Of a stretch of 64,000 nucleotides of DNA, positions 12,601 to 22,905 are shown in pieces. The notes under the pieces were generated by a model. It had not been told where the DNA came from. It did no database searches and saw only the letters and a list, made by a program, of their open reading frames with translations. Source of the DNA: Luzula sylvatica (lineage: Eukaryota > Streptophyta > Magnoliopsida > Poales > Juncaceae); assembly GCA_946800325.1 (NCBI GenBank), contig OX326960.1, positions 33,881,629 through 33,945,628 of the forward strand, read 5' to 3'. Within the stretch, counting starts at the first letter, position 1; the number at the start of each line of letters is the position of its first letter. A program made the translations under genes and the position numbers.

Positions 12601-12895
12601 AAACAAAATTATCTCATCTAAAGGCTAAAAAATTCAAGAATGTTTTTTTTCACGTAATCTGATCTTCATTATGTCATCGTTGTGATTCTCATCATATCAT
12701 TATTTTCGATCATATCATCATTTTCATCATATCATCATTTTCATCATCATCATCATTTGCATCATATCATCATCAAAAAGCTAACAATTGACTAGGGCTG
12801 TTTTCTTCTTAGCTGCTATTGAATACAAGTTGATAAAACTAAAAAACGCTAATTCTATGTGAGATGAACATTGCTTCTGTTGAATACCTAAGAAA

Positions 12896-13920
12896 GAAAA
12901 AACTTATATGTGTAGTTAAGAGTAATATCATGAATAAGATATTGTTCCTGCTTTGAACGAAGGGTTGTGATTAATTTGTGTGATATGAATAAGTCTCATG
13001 TACAATTACTTCTAATAGATTGGAATTAATTTACACAATCATCCCAATGACATAGAAATTGTTATTTTATGATGAAATATACTTCTTTTACGAGGATAGA
13101 ACTGCAAAAAAACTTTTCGTAGTAAATATTTTTTTCTCGAAATAGCAAATAAAATAAAAAGTTTTATGTGTGGTCAAGAGTAATATAATGAATAAATAAG
13201 ATATTGTTGTTTCTTTAAACAAAAGGTTGTGATTAATTTGTCTGATGTCAATAGGAATCATGTACAATTAGTTATAATAAATTGCAATTACTTTACGGCA
13301 TAATCTCAAAGACATAAATGGTTATTTTCTTATGAAATGTGATTATTTTTTGGGGATAGAACTGCAAAAATTTTTAAATGGTAAATAATTTATTCTCAGT
13401 CATGCAATATGGATGAATAATACTGAGAAAAGTTTGCTGTCAAAATATAATAATGTATGCTTCAACGGATAACATAACGAGATAATTTATTTCAGACGTA
13501 TTTATTTATTTGCTACAAAGAATTATTTATTTGTGCAAAAAATTATATGTGTTTTCAAGAGTAATAATGAAACTTCAAACAAAAGGAAATATGCCTCATC
13601 ATGAATGAAATGTTCTTCTCGCCATAAACAAAATGTTGTAATTAATTTGCATGATGTGAACAAGTCTATCGTAATGATTCATTGTAATCGATTCGAATTA
13701 ATTAAGAAAACAGCATCAACGACATGAAAATGGTCATTTTGTGATGAAATATACTGCTTTTGTGAGAACAGAAGTGCAAAAAAATTGAAACGGTAAATAA
13801 TTTGTTTTGCATTAATTAACAAAATAACATCGATGAGATACAAAATAGTCATTTGGTGATAAAATACACTTCTTTTTTAAGAATACACCTGCAAAAAACT
13901 TTGAATGGTAAATAATTTTT
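12896..13920. repeat. Tandem array of about 250-bp diverged units
   Basis: Three units (about 12896-13131, 13155-13394, 13537-13804) and a partial fourth (13810-13920) share an ordered set of motifs: 'atgtgt..aagagtaata', 'gttgtgattaatttg', 'gaaatatacttctttt', 'gaactgcaaaaa' and 'ggtaaataattt'. They are strongly diverged, so the array is old. No coding potential is seen. Confidence 0.7.
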
Positions 13921-14012
13921 GCCAGCTTATGAAATCTGCTTAAATGCTGCTGAAAAAAGTTAAATGTCAAAATATAACAACGTACGTTTCAGGAGACAAC
14001 ACAATGAAAAAA

Positions 14013-14153
14013 TCCCTAAACCCTAGGCTCTAAACACTAAAGCTAAACCCCATACCCTAAACCTTAATCCTTAAACCCCAAACCCTAAACCCAAAATCCT
14101 AAACCCTAGACCTAAACTGTTATCCCTAAAGCGTACACCCTATGCCCTAAACG
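14013..14153. repeat. Interstitial telomere-like CCCTAAA tract
   Basis: About 140 bp of degenerate plant telomere-type repeats (CCCTAAA with many variants) within the inner hAT/Helitron. The variants are too diverged for a recently added telomere. Confidence 0.85.
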
Positions 14154-14250
14154 CGAAACAATTTATTTTGTAATTGTAAAAATATACATTGAAAAAGCTC
14201 ACAAAAGATATTTCACATTGAGAAAAATAAGTGTTTACATCGTTAATATG

Positions 14251-14817
14251 AAAAAGTGACAAATCACCGATGATGTTTATTGAGGCATTTATTGATCAAA
14301 ATAATAGGAAAATATTTATTTTTTAGGAAGGCCGGATCCTAAAAAATAAATATTTTTCTATACAAATGATCTGAGTGGGGCCATTTTTACTGAGGTGAAC
14401 AATCCCAATATTAAAATTATTTTTTTTTGGTACAAATAAAATAGCTGTGTGATGACGAGTTTCACAAAAGAGTATTTTAGAAACATGAAGAGTCCTTTAC
14501 CATTTTACACATAATTTTTATCAATGTGACAAGAATCTTCAAATATAAAAGCTTTTAAATGATGTAGAGTTTTTCCTGTACCCTGTGCACTAAACAAGTT
14601 GTGCTGTATTATACATTGAAACCACTTATAATAATTTCTTTGCGTTGAAAAAAAAAAAAATCTTATATCTTCAAAATGAAAAAGTGACAAATCACCGATG
14701 ATGTTTACTGAGGCATTTATTCATAAAAATAATAGGAAAACATTTATTTTTAAGGAAAACCGGATCCTAAAAAAAAAATATTGTTCTAAGTGAATGATCT
14801 CAATGGGGCCATTTTTA
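14251..14817. repeat. Direct repeat, two 140-bp copies
   Basis: The sequence at 14251-14392 (start 'aaaaagtgacaaatcacc', with 'ccggatcctaaaaaa' and 'ggggccatttttac') is repeated at 14681-14817 with few changes. The spacer of about 290 bp has no recognised gene. Confidence 0.85.
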
Positions 14818-15104
14818 TTCACTCAATTTAAGACATTCATTTTTTTATACCACTGTAAAGTTCGATAAACTGAGAAATACACTTTGAACAATTTAATTTC
14901 AACAATTTTGCGCTAGCAAATGAATGTCTTAAATTTGGACAATTTTTATGGTTCAAAATTTTCATGGCAAATTGGACACATTCAGGAATTGTACACGAGA
15001 AAATTTGCACATATTGAAACAATAACACACAAATCACTAGAACAACAATACAAGTATCTATTAAAAAAAAATGGCCCGCGCATTTGCGCGGGGGGCAAGG
15101 CTAG

Positions 15105-15272
15105 TTATTATTATTATTATTATTACTTTTGTTTTTCTTTTTATTATTGTAATTATTGTAATTATAATAAGGCTATTAATAGTTGTTGTTGATGTTGTTA
15201 TTATCTTATTTTTCCTATAATAATAATAAAAATAATAATAATAATAATAGTATACTATTATTATTATTATTA

Positions 15273-15304
<32 letters not shown>

Positions 15305-15515
15305 TGTATCGTTGTCAATATTATTATTATTATTAAATAACAATAATTATTATTTTATACTAATAATATTAATTATTATTATTATTGTTATTATTATTTA
15401 GTACCAATAATAATAATAACAATAATAATTATAATAACAATTATTATTATTGTGTAATGATAATAGTGATTATTATTTAATAACAACAACAACAACAATA
15501 ATAATCATCATCATC
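15105..15515. repeat. Complex (TTA/TAA)n microsatellite
   Basis: About 400 bp of TTA, TAA, CAA and ATC trinucleotides that switch strand composition several times, giving potential hairpins. It directly follows the Helitron 3' terminus. Poly-Ile/Tyr/Asn frames here are not genes. Confidence 0.95.
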
Positions 15516-16405
15516 ATCACGCTATAGCGCCGCTACGAACGCTATAATTGAACGCTTCAACGCTATAACGGTCCGCTATAGCGTTGCAGCGGAACAAAAC
15601 GCTACAGTGCTATATTCCGAAGCGATGCAGCGTTTGTCTCCCAAAACCCACTATAGCGCGCTATAGCGGCACTACAGCGCCGCTATTTAAAACACTGACG
15701 TATATATATTGTAGAAGGAATATTTTTCTTGAGCTCGTAACAATGGAGAATAAACCTGTTTGGGAAGAAGATAACGTAATATCTGAATAGGACGATGAAT
15801 GGGGACAATAAATGACAAAAGATTTTTCGATCTTCTGTGAACCAAATGTTATGATGATTTATGTTCTTAATTATTTAATAGTACTTTACAGGTCAAATAT
15901 ATCCTATTACAAAGAAGAATCATATAAGATCTAAAATATGATTCGTCTTCTCTTGGTTTTCCAAATAAAATAAGGCTCATCTTTAACTACAAGAATTTTT
16001 TATTTTGCCCCTCATATTTCACCAAAACATCATCTAACTTAAAATTTACATATTAATATTAATTAGCACATAACACATAATTAATTCATATATCACATAA
16101 TTGATCTGTAAATAATTGACCCAATGAATTAATTTAACTTATATAACAATTAGGTATATTATGTAAATTGATATACAGAAAATGTTTTGTTGAAATATGC
16201 TAATAATTAGCATGATATTACACGCTAATACAAAAACTCATTTCTTACTTAATAAACATGATTTTTTTTATTAAAATTAAAATTAATATTTTATAATTAG
16301 AACTTACTTTATAAAGTACTAAAATTATAATTATAATGATAATAATTCAATGGGGTTGATTTTTAATATTGGTTTTGGGTCTTCTAACATGTGAGGCCGG
16401 GCATG

Positions 16406-16564
16406 CCTCGCATCAATGAAAACCCCACGAGTTAGCCATTCGAGGTCTCTCGCAACAGCGTATGAGTTATATCCACGAAACAGTGCACCATGTCCGGCCT
16501 CATGGCCGGAAGATCTGCTTCCCCACGGTTGCCTCTTGCGTTGTTGATTTTGTCTCGGGGCCAA
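16406..16564 (-). pseudogene. Upstream part of the transposon-split ORF
   Basis: The minus-strand frame encodes QQRKRQPWGSR then LEWLTRGVFIDAR and runs straight into the 8-bp target repeat of the outer hAT (16406-16413). Its continuation is at 7459-7271. The frame remains open upstream through about 16580, where another insertion-like sequence starts. Beyond that, minus-strand frames with a zinc knuckle begin. Probably part of one decayed retroelement ORF; family not recognised. Confidence 0.6.
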
Positions 16565-16577
16565 TGTTGCATATACC

Positions 16578-17410
16578 GTTTGACGGAACAGAACCGTCGG
16601 ACATTGTTAAAATGAATTGCCGATTAACGGTAATATAACAGTGATATAACATTAGTATGACAATTATCCTGATCCGTAATAATATATTGTATATAATATT
16701 ATTATTTTTTCGAAATTATGATAACTATAATTCAAATTTGAAGATAAAGTTAACATAAACATTACAATTCAAAGTCTAAACAAACGTAACATACAAAGTC
16801 TAAACAAACAAAACACGATACATTGAAAGTTTAAACCAATTGATGATGTATGGCATTCAGCTCCAAGGTGTACTCATGGCGCGGAATAAATAAAATTATA
16901 TTATTATTATTATTTTATATCATATTTTTATATTATTATTTTATTATATTATAATTTTATAATTTTAGTAATTCAAAATATCTAAAACTTTGATATTTGA
17001 ATAATTTGCTAATTTTCAATCTAACGTGATAAAAAAATGGTGTTAAAATTGTAAACGGAACTCTAAAAATTAATAATGATTGTTTTTGTGGGCGTTTTTA
17101 AAAGCTCAAATGATAATGAAAAATTACAAACAAGGTATCCAAATTGTAGTACATAAAAAGATCTACAATTTGGAAATTTTAATAATTTGTTAATTCTCAT
17201 TCTAACTTGTTGAAAAACTCAGTTGAAGTTTGGCCCAGTATATTGCATGTAAATAACAGTGAAAATAACATCGTTAAGGATTGTTAAGAACCGTTAAAAT
17301 GGTCAAACACGGGCAAATAACGGTTGACCGTTATTTAAATCGTTATGCAAAAGCGTAACTTTAACCCACCGTTAACCGTTTTTTGGACCGTCAAACACCG
17401 TTAAGGACCG
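16578..17410. mobile_element. Putative TIR element with AACGG-rich ends
   Basis: Both ends carry GACGG (left CGTTTGACGGAACAG, right in reverse AAAAAGACGGTCCTTAACGG) and multiple TTAACGGT-type motifs; the centre is AT-rich. It sits between two pieces of the same minus-strand ORF region. Flanks resembling CATATAC and CAATACTG are at best an imperfect duplication. It is likely a decayed hAT or Mutator-like non-autonomous element. Ends are approximate. Confidence 0.4.
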
Positions 17411-18381
17411 TCTTTTTCAATACTGAGGAGCAGAGGTTGCGGGGCCAGGTTAGTGTTGCCCTATGGGTGTTTCGCGGCATTGACGTGCATTGTGGCCGTG
17501 GTGGTGAAAGTTCACACAATGCACCGATTCCTTGCACGCGCTTCTGATGTGGCCTTGTTTGCAACACTTGAAGCACATGTTATACCACACCGGATTCGAG
17601 GGATTCGGAGGTAGAGGAAGGGGTAACGGTCTTGCGACAGTTTGCTGGTTAGTGGTCCTCGAACGTTGCATTTGCCTTCTCGAGGTGCAGAGATTGCCAC
17701 AGCAGCAGCATAAGTGGAGAAAGCACCTTGACGGCTTGCCATGTTAGCATTCTGGTTTTGAGCATTAGGAAAAGGTTCCCTTGAAGACAGCGATATTCGA
17801 GCCCATATGAGTCATGTTAGCTGGTGACAAAGTCATTTGAGTAGCTCGAGCGAGAGGTACGGTCTGCAAGGCGTGCTGACGGATGCCTTGAGCAGTCGCA
17901 GTAGTGAAGCCGGGCCTGGCAGAGGATGCTAGGGAACCCAGAGTGTAGGAGGGCCTGGCAGAGGATGCTAGGGAACCCAGAGTGTAGGAGGGCCTGGCAG
18001 AGGATGCTAGGGAACCCAGAGTGTAGGAGTTGCGTGGGTGTGCTGGAGGAAACCTCGGGTGAGGCCTTGTTGGGGCAGAGGTTTGCCAGCCAGTCCCTCG
18101 ATGGCTTCCTATTTTCTTCCATTACGGTGATTATATCTTTCTGCCCTTGCAAACATCCTGAAATCCAGCGTCCTCTTGCCAAACGAGGCAATCATCTTTA
18201 ATTGCCAGGTCTTCTTTCCAAACGAGAGAGGCCTCCTGCCTCGCCGCCTCTCCTGGGTAGTCACATTAGTTGTAAGAATCACATTTGTCGCAGGAAGCGC
18301 ATTCGCGTCAATCATAACGACATCTCCATCCGCATCGATAATTATCCCATCATCTCTGTAGATGTAAGCCATTTCTTTCAC
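17411..18381 (-). pseudogene. Retroelement ORF1/gag-like pseudogene with zinc knuckles
   Basis: The minus-strand coding sequence is broken by frameshifts. It begins near 18361 (MAYIYRDDGIIIDADGD) and contains a basic stretch (QERRRGRRP). It then passes through a 13-residue repeat and ends with a zinc-knuckle pair near 17480-17575. The first knuckle fits C-x2-C-x4-H-x4-C (CFKCCKQGHIRSAC); in the second, the second cysteine is replaced by phenylalanine (CVNFHHHGHNARQC). This layout suits a plant LINE ORF1 or a retroviral-type gag nucleocapsid, an RNA-binding protein. On the minus strand a TATAAAAGG at 18462-18470 lies about 100 bp upstream of the ATG. It belongs with the fragments at 16406-16564 and 7271-7459. 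Confidence 0.55.
17911..18027. repeat. Three tandem 39-bp units encoding a 13-aa repeat
   Basis: Units at 17911-17949, 17950-17988 and 17989-18027 are nearly identical. The period is a multiple of three and on the minus strand yields LLHSGFPSILCQA three times within an open frame. Confidence 0.95.
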
Positions 18382-18390
18382 TTATTTATT

Positions 18391-19649
18391 TCCCTATTTT
18401 TTCTTTGCTATCTCTGATTGAAATATCGCGATCGTGTTGAGTTTTGTTGAATGATGTAATCCCTTTTATAGGGAGGGTAATCTGAATCTCGCAATTTTAG
18501 AATTTCATTTCAAAATGAATTATTCCATACTTAAGTTGTCTTTCGTTTTTTGTTTTTGTTTTTACTTTGTTTTTTTTGGTTTGTTTGTTAGTATACATTG
18601 TAAGTAATTCTATTGATTTGTTTTTTTGTATTCATTGTAAGTAATTATCGTTAGGTTTGTTTGTTTGTTAGTATTTAATTTCAAAACGATATTGTTAGGT
18701 TTTCTCACACTGCGAGGAAACCCTAGGTAATTATCGTTATTGGCAGTGATCTTTTAGAACATTCTAAGATTAACCATAACAGTTGATGAAAGATCATCAG
18801 GAATAGCCATAACAAATGTTAGAACATCGCATTATTTACAACCAAATATTGACTACCACTTCATAGCTAATAATGAATTATTGGTTGCAATCTCGTAGCT
18901 AATACTAGTTTCGGCAGCCAATAGTAATATTTTAGCTACGACCGTAGTAGTCAATAGTATTTGGTAGCAAATCAAATTAGTGAAAAAATAGCATGCGTGT
19001 CCTCAAACACACTTTGATACTCTTGATGCGTCAATCGTGGGTTTTTCATTAGATTGATTAGTCTTTTTAATTGAATTAATTAAATTAAGCATTGATTTGA
19101 AAGATTAATCAATCCAATCAAATCATTAAAGCACACTCGATGATCTACGCATAAAGCTATTCATGAAAAATGTGGGGGTTACAACATAATATGTAGTCAA
19201 TAATATTTGTAACCAATAATATTAGTAGCTACAATTTTATTCCGTAACTAATAATATTTTTGATATATAAATATATTAAATAATATTTTAATTAATATAT
19301 TCAGTGTATGAAATAAATAAACTGATTAAAATATTGTGTGTAACGTGGGGGCTATTATTGGTGACGGACTATTTACGACGACATTGTGTGTACTTTTGGG
19401 GTATCTGTTAGAGACAACAAAAGGCAATTGGCTTGGTATGTTTTCTGGAGATCAGTAGTGGCGACGTTGTGGGCCATGTCGCCAATAATCCCCCAAATTA
19501 CTCCCGAGCCAGTAGCCAGACTTCAAAAATCGTGAAAACCTTAACGTGAAAACCCTAAGATAACCAAATCTGTCCATAAATAATAGAAGAAGTATATGAT
19601 GTTATGATTTGCTTTGAATACATTCATGGGAATGAGACATTTTCTTGTT
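18391..19649. other. AT-rich flank with dispersed TAGCTAATA motifs
   Basis: No gene. Short related motifs (gtagctaataatat, gtagtcaatagtattt, ggtagcaaat) recur in both orientations between 18840 and 19270, which would suit the subterminal repeats of an old DNA transposon. I cannot find its ends. Confidence 0.4.
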
Positions 19650-19666
19650 AGAATTGTTGGAACATT

Positions 19667-20218
19667 TTTTTTTTGACAAAATTAGAGAGGGCTCGAGAGG
19701 TCCCCCTTCTAATGTTTTTTCATATATAATAAGAGTTTTGTATACAAATGAAGAGCTATATCAAACTTATTATATACAAAAATAAAGAAGATAAAACATC
19801 AACCCTATCAAAAATGGAAAAATAACCAATTAATAGCATGTTCTTTGGGCTGGGATTTCGGCTTGGCCCATCTTCTCCTCTTCTTTTGACCAAGACGACA
19901 TAACCAAGGTTTGTCCTTCTTCTCAGTCTTGCACTTGTGCCTTGTCCACTTTGCCCGACCAAACTCTTTCTCTCTATAGGCGATTATACGCCATTGTTTT
20001 CGCACCTCGGTTTTTCTCTTTTCTGCTTCGTGTTCACTCTTTTGACCAGATCCATCTCCCTGGCCACCTCCTGAACTACCTCGATAACCCCTTTTGCTTC
20101 TTCTGTGAAAACCCTTCTACAACGGGCTCTCCAGAGCACAAAGACGAAGAGACTCGTGTGTTGTTTTGAGGAGTTGGTTCCATCTGCTTGAAACAGACTC
20201 GTGTTCACTCTTTTGACC
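19667..20218 (-). mobile_element. 5'-truncated LINE, 17-bp TSD
   Basis: A perfect 17-bp duplication AGAATTGTTGGAACATT (19650-19666 and 20219-20235) flanks a minus-strand poly(A) insert. The minus-strand translation gives the C-terminal tail of an L1-type ORF2: LWRARCRRVF and EVVQEVAREMDLVKR near 20030-20130. An odd feature is a 23-bp segment (tcgtgttcactcttttgacc...) present twice, at about 20028 and again at 20198, the extreme 5' end of the insert. Confidence 0.85.
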
Positions 20219-20288
20219 AGAATTGTTGGAACATTGTTCTAATATAATTATAATTATAATTAGTATGTGTTATATTAATGTCAACAAT

Positions 20289-21225
20289 TAGGGATGTAAA
20301 TGGTGCGGGTAATGCCCGACCCGACCCGAACCGGATCCGTCTAAATATCCGGATCCGAATTAAATTACCCGGATCCGAGCGGATCCGGATACTACCCGGA
20401 TCCGTTTTTTCGGATCCGGATCCGGATCCGGAACAAAAAATACGGTCGGATCCGGATCCGGATCCGGATAATTACCCGGATCCGAATAGCAATGCAAAAC
20501 GGGTACCCGTTTTTCCAAATTCATTACCATTTTTAATATATTAATTTTTAATACCCGGAAAAAAAATGTGTATGATAGAAGTCCCTACATATAAAACTTG
20601 AAATATAAGTAATGTATTTAATTACCTATCAATAATGAACATATTGTTAATTACAAATATAACATGGTCTCTGCAAGCCATGGTCTTGTCAAAATAAAGA
20701 ATTTAAGCCACGACCTATTGTTATTTGTAAAATATCATATAAGAATTTCCTTTAATATAAGAATTAAATTAAAATTTAAGAAATATATTTTGAATTGATT
20801 AATTAAAATATAATATTGTATACATTATAAATTATTAGTATCCGTATTCGCGCGACATAAATTATTAGTCAAACTCACGTTTTCATCATTTCGACCAAAT
20901 TACTCTATTATATTCGACAAATATTTGAATTTAGTAAAGTATAATTATATTATTTATTACTTAAATATTATCATAATTGTATCATAAATATTTTGGTTAG
21001 AAAAAAATAATTAATTACATATACAATATATGTCTGAACTATCCGAATATTATCCGGATCCGTATCCGTATCCGACGATATCCGAACCGTATCCGTATCC
21101 GTTTAATATCCGAACCGTATCCGGATCCGACACTATCCGGATCCGGATCCGGATCCGACAAAAAATACGGATCCGGATCTGGTATGACCACTATCCGAAC
21201 CGGATCCGAACCGTTTACACCCCTA
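20289..21225. mobile_element. hAT MITE with GGATCC hexamer arrays, TSD TCAACAAT
   Basis: The ends are TAGGGATGTAAATGG and, in reverse from 21225, TAGGGGTGTAAACGG. The 8-bp duplication TCAACAAT is exact (20281-20288 and 21226-21233). Both subterminal regions (20315-20520 and 21040-21215) are arrays of CCGGAT/ATCCGG hexamers. The AT-rich core has no transposase. The Asp-Pro-rich ORFs over the arrays are not genes. Confidence 0.9.
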
Positions 21226-21233
21226 TCAACAAT

Positions 21234-22540
21234 ACACATATTATGTATCATATAATGATCAAGTTATTTGATTAATAAATTTGAACAATAATGTATTAAT
21301 TAGAATATGAGTATTTGATGTATATAATATTGTGGGTGTTAGGTCCAAATGGTGTTGTCCTGACAAGAACATTTCGAATAAAAAAACATATGATCTTCTC
21401 CAATATTTAAAATATTTTAAAGTAGATTATTATTATAACCGACATAAAAACTATCATAACATTCTTTTCTTAAATTGGATTGATAATGTTAAATGTCACA
21501 ACTTTGTTTTATCTTTTTATAATCCAAGACATGCAAATATCACCTGAGGCTATGAAATACATATGGTGTGCATTTCTTTTGTGAAACTGAAAACATAAAA
21601 CAAAAAATATATAGTATTAATGTGAATAATATAAATGTTTATTATCATTTGTAAAATATGTAAAGGCATACACAAATCAAATACAATTTTATTTCTTATA
21701 GCCAAATCATTTATCAAATTATTTCACTTAGCACTTGATATTATGAGTATTTTTTTTTGTACTTTTGATTAAGTTCAAGTTCAATTTTTCTTGGTATTTA
21801 GCATTTGTAAAGAGATACACTAATTAATTAAACTTTTTTTCAGAATATATTTTTTGAATAAGTTCATGTTCAAATTATTCATACCACTTAGCACTTTATG
21901 TCACGATTTTTTATTTTTCAACGCTTAATCAAGCACATGTAATTTAGCATTTGTCAACAAATACACAATTCAATTGAAATATTTGTAAACACATACACAA
22001 TTCAAATGGACTTATTTTTCATAATGACATAATTTATCAAAGACAATTGGAAAGGAATGTTATAGAGTATATCTTTTAATAAGTCTATATATGCACATTC
22101 ATTCCGTTTAGCACTTCGACTTAAGAGCATTGTTTTGTTTTTCTATGTATTTAGCATTTGTAAAAACATACACAATTTAAATATTGAAGTTTTTTTTTTC
22201 ATAAAGAGTTCATTTATCAAAGACAATATTTATCAAAGATAATTCAAAGATAATTTTTTATATATCATTTATTTAAATAACAATTGGCAAAAACCCAAAT
22301 ACAGATCAATGATCGCTATATTGTTCATTTTGATCATGGCTTCGCAAAGAAGAAAGATTATATTTTTTATTTTTTTTATTTTGTCCATGTTGGCATTTTG
22401 TTCATATTTGATTTTCAAGGATAGTACAGAAAACAAAATATTGAAATTGTTGCTTCATATCCAATAAAAACGAAATACATCCTCTTGATAAAAAAACTCC
22501 ACTGATCTAATAGAACACCAAATTAAACAAAATATTGTTT
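21234..22540. repeat. Diverged repeats around 'tttagcatttgtaaa'
   Basis: The module 'tttagcatttgtaaa...acatacacaa' recurs irregularly between 21640 and 22170 (about 21808, 21955, 21986, 22150), with 'acttagcactt' also recurring. The start at 21579 matches the first 75 bases of the window. No gene is visible. Confidence 0.5.
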
Positions 22541-22541
22541 G

Positions 22542-22584
<43 letters not shown>

Positions 22585-22597
22585 ATGACAATAATGT

Positions 22598-22638
<41 letters not shown>
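22541..22638. repeat. (GAT)n microsatellite
   Basis: Two GAT runs (22541-22584 and 22598-22638) separated by a short interruption. The poly-His/Ser frame across it is not a gene. Confidence 0.95.
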
Positions 22639-22773
22639 TGATCTCAGATCTCTCTATTAGCCATTTCTGTTCTTGTATATGTTCTAATTTTTTTTGAAAA
22701 ATCATCATCGCTCTATGGCAGAGAAATAGAAAAAGAAAAACATATGAGAATACTATGAAAGCGGCAAACCAGA

Positions 22774-22905
22774 ACACGGTAACACCCCGAGTATTCGACA
22801 CGGAACACGACAATACCCCGCGTACTCGACACAGAACATGGCAATACCCCACGTACTCGAGACACCACGCGTACTCACACGGAACATGGCAACACCCCCA
22901 TGTAC
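22774..22905. repeat. About 31-bp minisatellite next to a copia LTR
   Basis: Three to four imperfect units (aacac/tggcaacaccccn-cgtactcgacacgg type) end exactly at the 5' LTR border at 22906. Confidence 0.7.

Larger units (their letters stand above)
7788..15104 (+). mobile_element. Helitron inside the inner hAT (5' end tentative)
   Basis: The 3' end is clear. An 18-bp hairpin (cccgcgca-tt-tgcgcggg, 15075-15092) is followed eight bases later by CTAG (15101-15104) and then a T, the canonical Helitron 3' terminus in plus orientation. A possible 5' end is TCTCTAAG at 7788, preceded by A, as expected for insertion between A and T. That end is a guess, and other TC sites are possible. No Rep/helicase coding sequence is present, so the element is non-autonomous. 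If the guess holds, it carries the gene-like fragments and repeats described separately. Confidence 0.5.
7553..15697. mobile_element. Inner 8.1-kb hAT-like element, TSD ACGTATAT
   Basis: The ends are CAATGTTTTAAATAGCG (7553) and, in reverse, CAGTGTTTTAAATAGCGG (ending 15697). A perfect 8-bp duplication ACGTATAT lies outside (7545-7552 and 15698-15705). Both subterminal regions are dense in TAGCG/CGCTA motifs (7566-7650 and 15520-15690). An 8-bp TSD and CARTG ends fit the hAT superfamily. No transposase ORF is present in 8.1 kb. The interior is AT-rich and carries a Helitron, gene-like GC-richer fragments (7841-8400 and 9390-9600), ATC-rich arrays, a roughly 250-bp tandem repeat and a telomere-like tract. 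Confidence 0.8.
7468..16405. mobile_element. Outer hAT transposon (nested host element)
   Basis: The left terminus is CAGGGCCGGCCCCA (7468). The right terminus, read in reverse from 16405, is CATGCCCGGCCTCA. These are imperfect terminal inverted repeats of the CAGGGCCGGCCC type seen in plant hAT elements. Exact 8-bp target duplications CCTCGCAT lie at 7460-7467 and 16406-16413. Most of the interior is a second insertion (7553-15697). What remains of this element is about 85 bp on the left and about 700 bp on the right. No hAT transposase remains; a short ORF at about 15743-15790 is unassigned. Confidence 0.8.

Noticed and set aside
15061..15401. Overlapping Ile/Tyr/Leu-rich ORFs
   Set aside because: They arise from the TTA/TAA microsatellite.
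20278..20544. Asp-Pro-rich ORF
   Set aside because: It is a translation of the GGATCC hexamer array of a hAT MITE.
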